A stretch of DNA of 64,000 nt from assembly GCF_900129635.1 (NCBI RefSeq), contig NZ_FSRB01000001.1:62001-126000 (forward strand), given 5' to 3'. The first letter of the stretch is position 1. Each line of letters begins with the position of its first letter. The notes below the pieces were generated by a model that made no database searches, was not told where the DNA came from, and worked only from the letters and a program-made list of their open reading frames with translations. The stretch is from Singulisphaera sp. GP187 (GTDB lineage Bacteria > Planctomycetota > Planctomycetia > Isosphaerales > Isosphaeraceae). The translations under genes were made by a program, and so were the position numbers. This document shows, one piece after another, positions 54,468 through 62,990 of this stretch.

Positions 54468-55799
54468 ATGGTATCACATCGCAAGACGCTCGTCAGCGAT
54501 GACTATTTTTCTCCGGTCCCCGATGAGATCGCGGCGGACGATCTCCCGGTCGTCGGCACACTTCCCCCCCAACTCTCGGGCCTCTACCTGCGGAACGGGC
54601 CCAATCCCAGGATCGGGTCAGCGCCTCACTTTTTCGCCGGAGACGGCATGGTACACGGCGTCAGGCTCGATGCCGGCGAAGCACGCTGGTATCGCAACCG
54701 GTATGTCAAAAGCAAACGAGACGGCGGGATCCGCGGCGGCGGCTCGTCCAATACCCACGTTTTCGCCCACGCTGGGCGAATCCTTTCTTTCGTCGAATCC
54801 GCCCTCCCGATCGAGCTTGACCGGCACCTCGAGACCGTCGGCCCGGTCGATTTCGGAGGTGTCAGGACGGCCTTCACCGCGCACGGAAAGATCGATCCCG
54901 GCACGGGCGAGCTCATTGCCTTCGGCTACCAGTTTGCGAGCCCGCATCTGACCTTCTACCGCATCGATCTCGCCGGCCAGGTCGTCGAATGCCGCGTCAT
55001 CGACATGATCGCCCCTTGCTATCTGCACGACTTCGCGATGACAGAACATTACATCGTCTTTTTCGACACGCCAGCTCTCATGTTCAAGGAGTGGGGCGGC
55101 GGCGAGGTGCCGTTTCGCTGGCAGGAAGGGCGCGGCACACGCATCGTCGTCGTGCCGCGTCAAGGCGGCGAGGAGCGCTGGTTTGACGTGCCGGCGTGCC
55201 AATTGGGACATACGGCCAACGCCTTTGAGCGAGACGGGTGCATCGTGGTGGACGGGATTCGCACCGACCGCTTCCTGGCAGACATGGCGGCCGATCCACC
55301 AATGTTTCATCGCTGGGAGATCGACCTCACGCGAGGCGTCGTTACGGAGAGGACGCTCGACCGCCATCCTGTCGAGTTCCCACGCGTCGATGAGCGGTAC
55401 AGCGGTCTCCCATATCGCTACACCTATGCCGTGGAGTTTCGCGATTTCGGACCTGCGAGCCCACCGCAAAGCTCCCTTCTGCGATGCTACGATGTCGAGA
55501 CAGGAACATCGATCGCGAAGGACTTCGGGGTTCGCTACATACCCGGCGAGCCCGTTTTCGTGCCGAAGTCTTCAGATGCCGCTGAGAACGACGGGTGGGT
55601 GCTTTCGCTTCGCTACGACCGCGAACTTGATCGGAGCGACCTAGTCGTCCTCGATGCGACCGAGTTCGGTGGCGATCCGGTGGCCGTCGTGCAACTGCCA
55701 CGACGTGTGCCTTTCGGGTTCCACGGGAGTTGGGTTGCAGCAATCTCGGAGTCAGCAGAGCAGGATGACAGTAAGTCCAAACAGAATTGTCCGTTGTAA
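54468..55799 (+). CDS. Carotenoid oxygenase (RPE65/CCD family)
   Basis: 443 aa from the ATG at 54468 (AAAGGA just upstream); ATG at 54441 lacks a site. Family motifs: LYLRNGPNPRIG, FFAGDGMVHGVRLDAGEARW, and the four iron-binding histidines in FTAHGKIDPGTGEL, YLHDFAMTEHYIVF, LGHTANAF and FGFHGSW. All are present, so cleavage of a carotenoid, apocarotenoid or stilbene is likely. The last 15 residues (after FHGSWV) differ from the usual VPD-type end and run into the repeat A4 region. Soluble or peripheral enzyme. It lies between the DUF2239 pseudogene and repeat A4. Confidence 0.92.
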   Translation: MVSHRKTLVSDDYFSPVPDEIAADDLPVVGTLPPQLSGLYLRNGPNPRIGSAPHFFAGDGMVHGVRLDAGEARWYRNRYVKSKRDGGIRGGGSSNTHVFAHAGRILSFVESALPIELDRHLETVGPVDFGGVRTAFTAHGKIDPGTGELIAFGYQFASPHLTFYRIDLAGQVVECRVIDMIAPCYLHDFAMTEHYIVFFDTPALMFKEWGGGEVPFRWQEGRGTRIVVVPRQGGEERWFDVPACQLGHTANAFERDGCIVVDGIRTDRFLADMAADPPMFHRWEIDLTRGVVTERTLDRHPVEFPRVDERYSGLPYRYTYAVEFRDFGPASPPQSSLLRCYDVETGTSIAKDFGVRYIPGEPVFVPKSSDAAENDGWVLSLRYDRELDRSDLVVLDATEFGGDPVAVVQLPRRVPFGFHGSWVAAISESAEQDDSKSKQNCPL

Positions 55800-55841
55800 G
55801 GTTGCGTTCCCGGAGAAACCAGAGGGCAAGAGAGGGCAAGA

Positions 55842-55962
55842 GTCGCCAGGCACTTCAGTGGCGAGGCCTGGGAAATTCAGTGGAGATGGGCGCCTGGTCG
55901 CCGACCTCGATGGATTTTCCAGGTTCCCCGCCTTACCCTCTTTAGGTGCCTGGCCACCGACC
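55842..55962. repeat. Repeat family A, copy A4 (best-preserved copy)
   Basis: About 120 bases bounded by inverted ends: GTCGCCAGGCAC on the left and GTGCCTGGCCACCGAC on the right, which pair through GCCAGGCAC. Inside are GAGATGGGCGCCTGG and CCGCCTTACCCTCTTTAGG. It has a MITE/REP-like layout. GGGCAAGAG direct repeats precede it. It fills the space between the carotenoid oxygenase and serine hydrolase ends. Confidence 0.8.
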
Positions 55963-55977
55963 GCCCCGGGGTAATGG

Positions 55978-57426
55978 TCAATCCTCAGGTTGAAGCCCAA
56001 TGCCCTGGATTTTGCCGGCCTTCTCCAGGGCGAAGGAGATCTTGAGCGTCTCGTTCTCGAAGACCGCTCGGTACCGCAACCGTACGCCTTCATCGCTCTC
56101 TTTCCGTTCCAGAAGCTGAAACTTCTTCAGGTCGCCGAACGAAGCAAGCCTCGCTCGATCTTCCTTGATCCGTGGAACAAGCGTCTTTTTCGACTGGTCC
56201 GTGAAGAGTTCGGGATCGAGTTCCCCCTTCAATGCCCCTTCAAGCACGCCCTTGAGGCGATTGGTGGTCGGCTCGTCTTGATCCGCGATCGGCTCCTCCG
56301 CTTTCGCCGCCAGCGCCGGCACCAACCGACCGGCGATTCCCTGCGCGAGGGCCCCCGAATGGCCCCCGTCCGCGTTGGTCAGGACGATGACGGTCAACTT
56401 GTCGTCCACGAAGCGTGAGAGTTGCGTGGAGAAGCCCGGAATGCCGCCGCCATGTGAGATTCGTCGATGCCCGTTGACCTTCGCGATCTCCCAGCCAAAA
56501 CCGTATCCCGGCTCCCCGCCCTTGCTCAGTCGTGTCGGCGTCCACATCGGTTCCAGGCTCGTCGCCTCGAGCAGGACATGATTGCTGAGGGCGGTGTCCC
56601 ACTTCAGCAAATCGCTGATGCTTGAAACGAGCATGCCTGCCGCAAACGGCTGGGTCGGGCTGACGTAATCCCCATTCCTCAGTTCCTTGGCATCCCAGTG
56701 GTAGCCCTGCGCACGGTTCGGGATGATCGCTTGGAGTTCGTTCACGCGAGTCTGCGTCATCTCGAGCGGCTTGAAGATGCGCTCCGCCAGGAACTCGCCG
56801 TAGGACTTGCCGGTGACCTTCTCGATGAGCATCCCCAGCAAGAAGTAGCCCGTATTGCTGTAGTTCCACTTCTCGCCCGGCGCGAATTCCAGCGGCTCCT
56901 TCGCCACCAGGTCGAGGATCTCGCGCTGAGCGTAGTCTTTCCGCGCCGTCTTGTGGAAATCTTGGACGGAGGTATAGCTCTTGATTCCGGACGTGTGGCT
57001 CAGCAGATGGCGGACGGTCACCTTTTCCCAGGCCGCCGGCAGATCCGTCAGTCGCTCCGTGATCTCGTCGTCGAGCGCGAGTTTGCCCTCACTCACCAGC
57101 ATCATGATCGCGGTCGCGGTGAACGTCTTGGTGACCGAGGCGAGTTGGTAGACCGTGTTCTCTGTGGCCGGGACGCCGAGTTCCACATTCGCTAAGCCAT
57201 ACCCTTTCGCCAGGACCACATGTCCATCTTGCACGACGGCCACGGAAACGCCCGGGATATGGCGCTTCTGCATCACACGCTGGACGTAGGCGTCGATACC
57301 CTCGGATGTGGCACCCGTCGTCGCCTCGGCCTTGACCGACTCGGGGGGCCGAGGCACGTCTTGGGCCCGGGCGAACGACGCGTCTGAGACGATGGAGAAG
57401 AGAATCACGCCAATCAGGAATTTCAT
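55978..57426 (-). CDS. Exported class-C beta-lactamase-like serine hydrolase
   Basis: 482 aa with a leader (FLIGVILFSIVSDASFA). The beta-lactamase class C/D-Ala-D-Ala-carboxypeptidase fold is complete: nucleophile in ASVTKTF (Ser97-x-x-Lys100), YSN in WNYSNTGYFLLG, and a third-site SHGGGIPGF in place of KTG. The C-terminal 110 residues are an extra beta domain (FGDLKKFQLLERKESDEGVR) of the DUF3471 kind. It acts in the periplasm; the substrate may be an ester, peptide or lactone, so it should not be taken as an antibiotic-resistance enzyme. Confidence 0.9.
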   Translation of the reverse strand: MKFLIGVILFSIVSDASFARAQDVPRPPESVKAEATTGATSEGIDAYVQRVMQKRHIPGVSVAVVQDGHVVLAKGYGLANVELGVPATENTVYQLASVTKTFTATAIMMLVSEGKLALDDEITERLTDLPAAWEKVTVRHLLSHTSGIKSYTSVQDFHKTARKDYAQREILDLVAKEPLEFAPGEKWNYSNTGYFLLGMLIEKVTGKSYGEFLAERIFKPLEMTQTRVNELQAIIPNRAQGYHWDAKELRNGDYVSPTQPFAAGMLVSSISDLLKWDTALSNHVLLEATSLEPMWTPTRLSKGGEPGYGFGWEIAKVNGHRRISHGGGIPGFSTQLSRFVDDKLTVIVLTNADGGHSGALAQGIAGRLVPALAAKAEEPIADQDEPTTNRLKGVLEGALKGELDPELFTDQSKKTLVPRIKEDRARLASFGDLKKFQLLERKESDEGVRLRYRAVFENETLKISFALEKAGKIQGIGLQPED

Positions 57427-57626
57427 TGCAAGATCCCATTCATTCGTTTCGAGAGGTAGAGGGACCCCTCATGCCGAGAGGAGGTTGCTGTCGACGAGGC
57501 CTGCCCCAATACCATTCGGAGCGGATTCCGCGAAATTCGGGCTTGGCGTGCATTTTAACCCGATTCAGCGACCGTCAAGCGGGCACGCTGCTTCTCTCGA
57601 TTCGATTCATCGGCATCGGGAGGAAC

Positions 57627-57651
57627 GGGCAAGAGTCGCCAGGCACTTCAG
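57627..57651. repeat. Repeat family A, left-end fragment A5
   Basis: The first 25 bases of copy A4 and its lead (from GGGCAAGAGTCGCCAGG to CACTTCAG) recur here, then the match stops abruptly at AACCACCCG. It is a truncated end in the 356-base gap between the serine hydrolase and SDR genes. No gene is supported in that gap. Confidence 0.7.
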
Positions 57652-57687
57652 AACCACCCGCCGCGAGCGGCAGGCGAGGCACCAACA

Positions 57688-57725
57688 ACCGAATCCGGGT
57701 CGGCAACCCCTACCCGGCTTTCGGT
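57688..57725 (-). terminator. Hairpin downstream of the SDR gene
   Basis: An imperfect 13-bp stem (57688-57700 with 57712-57725; ACCGAATCCGGGT against ACCCGGCTTTCGGT) lying 58 bases beyond the stop of the minus-strand SDR gene. No T-run was seen on the minus strand beyond it. Confidence 0.45.
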
Positions 57726-57782
57726 GTTTCTTGCGTTCACTCACGCTTATCCATTGCCTCGCAAGCCACGACCTCGTAGGGC

Positions 57783-58529
57783 TTAAAGCTGGGAGATGCC
57801 CCCGTCGACGACGAGCTCGACGCCGACGATGTAACGGGATTCGTCGCTCGCCAGGAACAGCGTCGCCTCGGCAATCTCCTCCGCCGTCCCGAGGCGGCCG
57901 ACGGGCACCTGCGTAGCGAACTTGGCCTTCCTCTCGCGTACCTCCTCCGGCGTGCCGCCGAACTTGTCCTGGATGGGCGTATCGATAGCCCCCGGGCTCA
58001 CCGCGTTGACGCGGATCTTGCGGTCCAGAAGTTCCCGCGACCATGAGCGGGCCAGGGATCGCACCGCCGCCTTCGACGCGGCCAGAACAGAGAGCCCGGG
58101 GAGTCCGACCGTGTTGAGGAAGGACGTGTTGAGGATGACCGAGCCCCCCTCACGCAGGATCGGCGAGACCGCCTGCATCGAAAAGAAGACGCCTTTGACG
58201 TTGATGTCCATCATCGCGTCGTAGAGCTCCTCGTCGGTCTCAGCGAGCGGCGAGGCTTTGGCGACGCCGGCGTTGGCAAAGAAAATGTCGAGCCCGCCGA
58301 ACGCCTCACCGATTTGTGTGGCGGCCGCCTTCATGTCCGAGATCGAGCGGGCGTCCGCGGCGATGACCAGTGCGTCGTCGCCTAACTCCTGCCGCACCTG
58401 CTCGAGGCGTGCCTTGTCGCGCCCGGTGACGGCGACCCGCGCTCCCTCGCGGGCGAAGAGCTTCGCAGTCGCCAGGCCGATGCCGCTCGTGCCGCCGGTG
58501 ATCAGCGCCGTCTTGCCTTGCAATCTCAT
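57783..58529 (-). CDS. Short-chain dehydrogenase/reductase lacking the catalytic Tyr
   Basis: 248 aa classical SDR. The cofactor motif TGGTSGIGLA and the NAG motif FFANAGVAKASP are normal; Ser is present in LNTSFLNTVG. The active site reads SVLAASKAAVRS: Leu (CTG) occupies the place of the catalytic Tyr of YxxxK, with Lys kept. The PG motif (NAVSPGAIDTP) and C-terminus (VDGGISQL) are normal. It is probably NADP(H)-binding but catalytically impaired, or using a different acid. It follows the DJ-1/PfpI gene by 44 bases on the same strand, so they form an operon. Confidence 0.9.
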   Translation of the reverse strand: MRLQGKTALITGGTSGIGLATAKLFAREGARVAVTGRDKARLEQVRQELGDDALVIAADARSISDMKAAATQIGEAFGGLDIFFANAGVAKASPLAETDEELYDAMMDINVKGVFFSMQAVSPILREGGSVILNTSFLNTVGLPGLSVLAASKAAVRSLARSWSRELLDRKIRVNAVSPGAIDTPIQDKFGGTPEEVRERKAKFATQVPVGRLGTAEEIAEATLFLASDESRYIVGVELVVDGGISQL

Positions 58530-58573
58530 GTCAAACTCCTTGGATTAGGAAGGAAATCGATTCGGCCTGCCCG

Positions 58574-59272
58574 TCATCGAGCCCCGAGCGACGCCTCCTG
58601 CCGGGTCCGCGATGCGAACCTGCGGATGCGCTCGTGCTGATCCGCGAGTAGGTCCGCCAGGCGGGCTTTCACCGCGGCGAGGATGTGCGGAGGCGCCTCC
58701 TCCGGCGTGCCTGAGGTGAACGGCGGGGCCGGTGCGTACTCCACGGTGAGCTGGACCATCTTCGCGACGTCCTCGCCCAGCAACTCGGCAATCAGGGTCA
58801 GCGCGAAGTCGGCCCCCGCCGTGATCCCGCCGCCGGTGATCACGTTGCCATCGCGCACGACGCGCCCGGCGTCGGGGATCGCACCGAATTCGGCCAGTAC
58901 GTCCCGGCACGACCAGTGGCAGGCGGCGCGACGCCCCTCCAGCAGGCCCGCCGCCCCGAGGATCAGCGACCCGGTGCAGACCGAGGTCAGGTAGCTTGCC
59001 GACCCCGCCAGGCGGCGGATCGCCGCCATGAAGCCGTCGTCCTCGATCGCCCCGATGACCCCGGGGCCGCCTGGGATGCAGATGACGTCGCAGCGCTCGA
59101 TCACGTCCAGGTCGGCGAGGTTGCTGAAGGTCAGGCCGTGGACCTCGATCGGCTTTCCTCCCCTGGAGGCCACGATCAGCCGGAGGTCGGGGGCATTCGT
59201 GAAGAATTCGTGCGGGGCGGCAAAGTCCATGAGCTCCGCGCCCTCGAAGAGGGGGATCAGGATGCTGGTCAT
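58574..59272 (-). CDS. DJ-1/PfpI-family protein
   Basis: 232 aa from the ATG at 59272 (GGGAG eight bases upstream; frame open to 59296). Features of the DJ-1/PfpI superfamily: ILIPLFEGAELMDFAAPHEF, DVICIPGGPGVIGA, and the nucleophile elbow SVCTGSLILGAAGLLEGRRA with Cys at about 103, followed by ACHW. This subgroup is close to isonitrile hydratases and to the regulator domain of GlxA. It shares these motifs with the divergent regulator, so the two probably arose from a common ancestor. First gene of an operon with the SDR. Confidence 0.9.
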   Translation of the reverse strand: MTSILIPLFEGAELMDFAAPHEFFTNAPDLRLIVASRGGKPIEVHGLTFSNLADLDVIERCDVICIPGGPGVIGAIEDDGFMAAIRRLAGSASYLTSVCTGSLILGAAGLLEGRRAACHWSCRDVLAEFGAIPDAGRVVRDGNVITGGGITAGADFALTLIAELLGEDVAKMVQLTVEYAPAPPFTSGTPEEAPPHILAAVKARLADLLADQHERIRRFASRTRQEASLGAR

Positions 59273-59489
59273 CGGCAAGTCTCCCGGGAGATGCAAAGGT
59301 TTGTGTCGGACGCGGGCCGCTCAAGGCCCCGTTCGCGTTCCCAACATCCCAGAAGGCGCCGATGGCGTAAAGGACAACTTTCCCTCGTTTCAGGTCATGG
59401 TGTTGATCTGGTTCGGGGATGGCGAGAAAGGCATACTTCCCTTAGATTGGGACGCGACGCATTCGAAATGCCTGCGAGGAAAAACGCTG

Positions 59490-60530
59490 ATGGCCCAGCC
59501 CCGTACCAAGCGAAGTTCCGCGTCGAAATCCGGTCGCGCGGATGAAAGCGCAGGCCGCAAGGAGTCCACCCGTGACATCGCGTTCATGGTCTTCCCCGGC
59601 TTCCAGATCCTGGACCTGGGCGGGCCTCTGGCTGCGTTTGAGGTGGCCGGAGGGATCGCCGCCGACGAGCCCTACCGGCCTCATGTCGTCTCCCAGAGCG
59701 GCGGCCCCATCATCAGCTCATGCGGCCTGGAGATCGCGACTCGGACGATCCGGCCGGGGGCCTATGACACGTTCGTCGTGGTCGGTGGCGCGCCGCTCAC
59801 GAGCCCCTCGGACATGAATTCCCTGCTGCACCGGACGGTCCGCGAGAGCGTCGGTGGAACCCGGCGCGTGGCGAGCGTCTGCACGGGGGCGTTCATCCTG
59901 GCCGGGGCGGGGCTGCTCGACGGCAGGCACGCCACGACGCACTGGAAGTACGCAACCCTGCTCCAGCGGCTCTACCCTCGCGTTAGGGTGGAGGGGGACC
60001 GCATCTTCACGAAGGACGGGGGCATCTGGACCGCCGCGGGCATCAGCGCCGGGATCGACCTGGCCCTGGCGATGATCGAGGAAGACCTCGGTGCGGAAGT
60101 GTCTCGCGCGACAGCACAGATCCTGGTGGTCTATCACCGCCGGCCCGGCGGGCAGTCCCAGTTCTCGGCCATGCTCGACATGGAGCCCGAGTCGGACCGC
60201 ATCCGGGATGCCCTGACCTATATCCGCGAACATCTGACCGAGGCGCTCTCGATCGAGGATCTGGCGGAGGTCGCTTGCCTGAGTCCCCGCCAGTTCGGGC
60301 GGGTCTTCCTAGCCCAGACCGGGGAGACCCCGGCTAAGGCGGTGGAACGCCTCCGGGCAGAGGCGGCCCGCCCGAGAGTGGAGCGAGGTGCGGAGCCGAT
60401 CGAGGCCATCGCCCGCGATGTCGGCTTCGCCGATCCGGAGCGTATGCGGCGAGCTTTCCTGCGGGTTTTCGGCCATCCTCCGCAGAGTATTCGCCGAATG
60501 TCCGTCGGTGACTCATCTCGGCAGCAATAG
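59490..60530 (+). CDS. GlxA-type AraC-family regulator (PfpI-like sensor plus HTH)
   Basis: 346 aa from the ATG at 59490 (AGGA nine bases upstream); the frame is open back to 59028 through the opposite gene, which is not real coding. Residues about 30-205 are a DJ-1/PfpI-like domain (IAFMVFPGFQILDLGGPLAA; VASVCTGAFILAGAGLLDGR; ATTHWKYATLL). Residues about 245-340 are an AraC-type double HTH (LTYIREHLTEALSIEDLAEV; CLSPRQFGRVFLAQTGETPA; IARDVGFADPERMRRAFLRV). The 217-base gap to the divergent DJ-1/SDR operon should hold its operator. It likely controls that operon in response to an unknown small molecule. Confidence 0.92.
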   Translation: MAQPRTKRSSASKSGRADESAGRKESTRDIAFMVFPGFQILDLGGPLAAFEVAGGIAADEPYRPHVVSQSGGPIISSCGLEIATRTIRPGAYDTFVVVGGAPLTSPSDMNSLLHRTVRESVGGTRRVASVCTGAFILAGAGLLDGRHATTHWKYATLLQRLYPRVRVEGDRIFTKDGGIWTAAGISAGIDLALAMIEEDLGAEVSRATAQILVVYHRRPGGQSQFSAMLDMEPESDRIRDALTYIREHLTEALSIEDLAEVACLSPRQFGRVFLAQTGETPAKAVERLRAEAARPRVERGAEPIEAIARDVGFADPERMRRAFLRVFGHPPQSIRRMSVGDSSRQQ

Positions 60531-60532
60531 AA

Positions 60533-60557
60533 GGCCGGGGTGGCGTCCGCCCCGGCC
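60533..60557 (+). terminator. GC hairpin right after the GlxA-type regulator
   Basis: An 8-bp perfect stem (GGCCGGGG 60533-60540 with CCCCGGCC 60550-60557) and a nine-base loop, three bases after the stop. No T-run. Confidence 0.6.
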
Positions 60558-60729
60558 CTTACGCTCACCGAGGCATGGCCTGTGAACGTCGGTTGAAAAG
60601 CGTATCGCCCAGTAAACAGATGTTACCTGTCTGAGCTCGGGTCGTCCACAGGGCCGACAGCTCAGCTACTCGACTTTCGTTCACGGGACTCGTGCTCGAC
60701 ACCTTCCTGTCACGATTCAAGCCATCCGG

Positions 60730-60886
60730 AGCGACGCGACCACGCTTTGCCTCCTTGAGCCGATAACTCTCACTGCCCGTCTCCACGATGTGGCAGCGGT
60801 GCGTCAGGCGATCCAACGCAGCCGCCGTCAAGCTCGCGTCCAACAGCACTTCCGTCCAACGCTCGGGGGGAAACAAAGGGGCCATT
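60730..60886 (-). pseudogene. C-terminal fragment of an IS21 istB ATPase
   Basis: The minus strand here reads RWTEVLLDASLTAAALDRLT and HRCHIVETGSESYRLKEAKR, the conserved end of IstB helper ATPases. The nucleotide-binding part is missing; the match begins at 60877, just inside the IS4 element's left target duplication. The frame then runs on to 60565 with no family match. It is a stump, probably disrupted by more than the IS4 insertion, since the right flank of that element does not continue an istB gene. Confidence 0.7.
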
Positions 60887-61040
60887 CCAATAGTGTTCGG
60901 CACGAAATTTGCGCCATCTCCACCCAGGCCAATCTTGCCCTCAAGGGCCGAAAACGGGGATTTCGCAAGGACTTTCGGCACAGAATTTGCGCCTTCTCCA
61001 CTCAAGTGCATCTTGCCGTCATTTTGGCAGGGCCTTGGGA

Positions 61041-62267
61041 ATGGCAAAACGCTCAGCAAAACCTCTGAAACCCCGAGATATCCAGGGGTTGAAGTACGTC
61101 GAGCGGTTACTGCCGCTGCTCGACCAACTCCACGATGTCGGCTGCCAACGCGACAGGTCCGGTAATCGCAGCCTGCATTACGATCAGTATTGCATGCTCG
61201 TCTTACTCTTCCTCTTCAACCCAGTCCTCCGTTCCTTGCGCTCCTTGCAACAGGCGAGCACACTCAACAACGTGCAGCGCAAGCTCGGCTGCGCCCGGGC
61301 CTCGTTGGGGTCGCTCTCCGAGGCCGTCGAGGTCTTCGAACCCGAGCGGCTGCGCGGCATCATCGAGTCCCTCGCCGCCGAAGTGAAGCCCGTCCGCGAC
61401 GTGCGCGGCGGCCACCTCGCCCATGCCCTGACGGCCGTCGATGGCAGCGTGGTCAAGACGCTCAAGACCATCGCCGAGGCCGCCTTCATGAACGACAAGA
61501 ACGGCGGCTCTCACAGCGGCTGGCGACTCCACACCCACTTCGCCATCGACCGCCACGTCCCCACCCGGATCGAGGTCAGCGCCGCTGCCAACAGTGGCCA
61601 TAACGACGAGAAGAACCGACTCCGCGCCGCCTTGCAGTCCGACCACTGCTACGTCCTGGACCGTTGGTATGCCCAGTTCACCCTCTGGAACGACATCGTG
61701 GCCGCGGGGAGCAGCTATGTTTGCCGCATCCGCGACAACAGCAACCTCAATGCGGTCATCGAAGAGCGCCCGGTCTCGGCGACAGCCGCGGCTGCCGACG
61801 TCCTCCGCGACTTCATCGTGGACCTCGGCGCCGCCAAGAAGCCCGACGAGCGGCCGGCCCATCGGGTGCGGGTGATTCTGGTGAAAACGACGCCCCACAC
61901 CAAGCGTGGGGGCCGCAAAGGGGGCACGGCCGGTCCTCCCAGCGACGGCGTGCTGCGGATCGCCACGAACCTCCTGGATGTTCCCGCCGAGGTGATCGCT
62001 GACATCTACCGACACAGGTGGACAATTGAACTCTTCTTTAGATTTTTCAAGCACGTGCTCGGCTGTCGCCACCTGCTGAGTACGCATCCCAAGGGGATCG
62101 AGATCCAGGCGTACTGCGCGATCATCGCGTGTCTGCTGATCAGCCTGTGGACGGGCCGCAAGCCGACGCTCCGGTCTTACGAGATGATCTGTCTGTACTT
62201 CGCAGGCTGGGCGAGCCTTGAGGAACTCTTGGACCATATTAGTAAATTAAAATCTGAAGAGACGTAG
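61041..62267 (+). CDS. IS4-family DDE transposase
   Basis: 408 aa from the ATG at 61041; the frame opens at 60909 without leader or site. DDE residues: Asp in ALTAVDGSVVKTL, Asp in YVLDRWYAQFTLW, and the IS4 signature YRHRWTIELFFRFFKHVLG (Y-x2-R-x3-E-x6-K). No stop or frameshift. It should act on the 17-bp ends of the surrounding element. Confidence 0.93.
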   Translation: MAKRSAKPLKPRDIQGLKYVERLLPLLDQLHDVGCQRDRSGNRSLHYDQYCMLVLLFLFNPVLRSLRSLQQASTLNNVQRKLGCARASLGSLSEAVEVFEPERLRGIIESLAAEVKPVRDVRGGHLAHALTAVDGSVVKTLKTIAEAAFMNDKNGGSHSGWRLHTHFAIDRHVPTRIEVSAAANSGHNDEKNRLRAALQSDHCYVLDRWYAQFTLWNDIVAAGSSYVCRIRDNSNLNAVIEERPVSATAAAADVLRDFIVDLGAAKKPDERPAHRVRVILVKTTPHTKRGGRKGGTAGPPSDGVLRIATNLLDVPAEVIADIYRHRWTIELFFRFFKHVLGCRHLLSTHPKGIEIQAYCAIIACLLISLWTGRKPTLRSYEMICLYFAGWASLEELLDHISKLKSEET

Positions 62268-62400
62268 TGCCCGCGGCTCGACTCCCAAGTCCGCGGTGTT
62301 CGCTGCTGCGCGGTGGTTTGTAGTTCACCCGAGTCGTCGGCTCGCCCCAGGTCACCGAGAACGTCCCGCACGCCTCTGCGGGGCGGCCGTGTCGGCCAGG

Positions 62401-62521
62401 CTTCCTCGCTTCAGGAAGACAGGGAGCTCACGCTCCCCGCTCGCCTGGGAGGCGAGCATGCGCTGGCCTGGTGGCTGGTTTCGCTTGTGCGAAAGGCAAG
62501 TGGGGAGCGTGAGCTCCCTGT
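62401..62521. repeat. Triple-hairpin element inside the IS4 element
   Basis: A perfect 20-bp inverted repeat (62419-62438 with 62502-62521, ACAGGGAGCTCACGCTCCCC and its complement) encloses two hairpins (CTCGCC/GGCGAG at 62440-62456, TTCGC/GCGAA near 62480-62493) and is preceded by a third (CTTCCT/AGGAAG, 62401-62418). The folded form would be a three-way junction. It could be a nested MITE or REP inserted into the IS. Confidence 0.8.
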
Positions 62522-62693
62522 CCCTCCCCCAGCAAAGCCGAAAGCTCGTGCCCACTGGGGCCGCAGGTCCCCCGCCCGCCCCACAGGGTCGTGTGAAACG
62601 CTCTGAGGGGGAGTTCCCCGGGTTGCCGGCTTGCCGTTGCTCGGATCGCCCCCCCCCACAGCAAACGGAGTGCCGAACACTATTGGGGCCATT

Positions 62694-62990
62694 CGTCAAT
62701 ATGCCCGCTGTCTGGGCAAGATAGGCATTGCTTGGGGCTGAGAAATGAGGCCGGAACGAATGATACGAGGATAAGGATTCCGTACGGGAGCTTTTCAGGC
62801 TCCTGTACACTGTTTTTGCGACGAAAGCCGTTGTACGCCCGCTCTTGGCCTTGTGCCATTCGGCCCGGAGGCCGCTCGCGGCCCGGTGTCAGACACTGGC
62901 ATCGGTCCGGTCACGGCCGGTCGATCCGCACCGCGTCGCGGAGCTGAGTGCCACCTTGGTGCGACCCGTGTTAAATATGCCGTTTGAGTT
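62694..62990. other. Intergenic remnant, nothing recognised
   Basis: About 300 bases between the IS4 element and the IS5 remnant. Short frames lack support. The sequence at 62880-62990 joins the cut end of the IS5 transposase without any recognisable gene. Confidence 0.4.

Larger units (their letters stand above)
60887..62686 (+). mobile_element. Complete IS4-family insertion sequence with 7-bp target duplication
   Basis: 1800 bases with perfect 17-bp terminal inverted repeats (CCAATAGTGTTCGGCAC at 60887-60903 and its complement at 62670-62686). GGCCATT flanks both ends (60880-60886 and 62687-62693), a clean target-site duplication. Inside the left end a second copy of a terminal-like motif (TTCGGCACAGAATTTGCGCC from about 60979) repeats the one at 60895. 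One intact transposase. The 400 bases after the transposase contain the triple hairpin at 62401-62521, an unusual content for an IS. The insertion looks recent. Confidence 0.9.

Noticed and set aside
55978..57426. Possible antibiotic-resistance beta-lactamase
   Set aside because: The third motif is HGG with an extra C-terminal domain, the pattern of general exported esterase/peptidase relatives, so no resistance role is supported.
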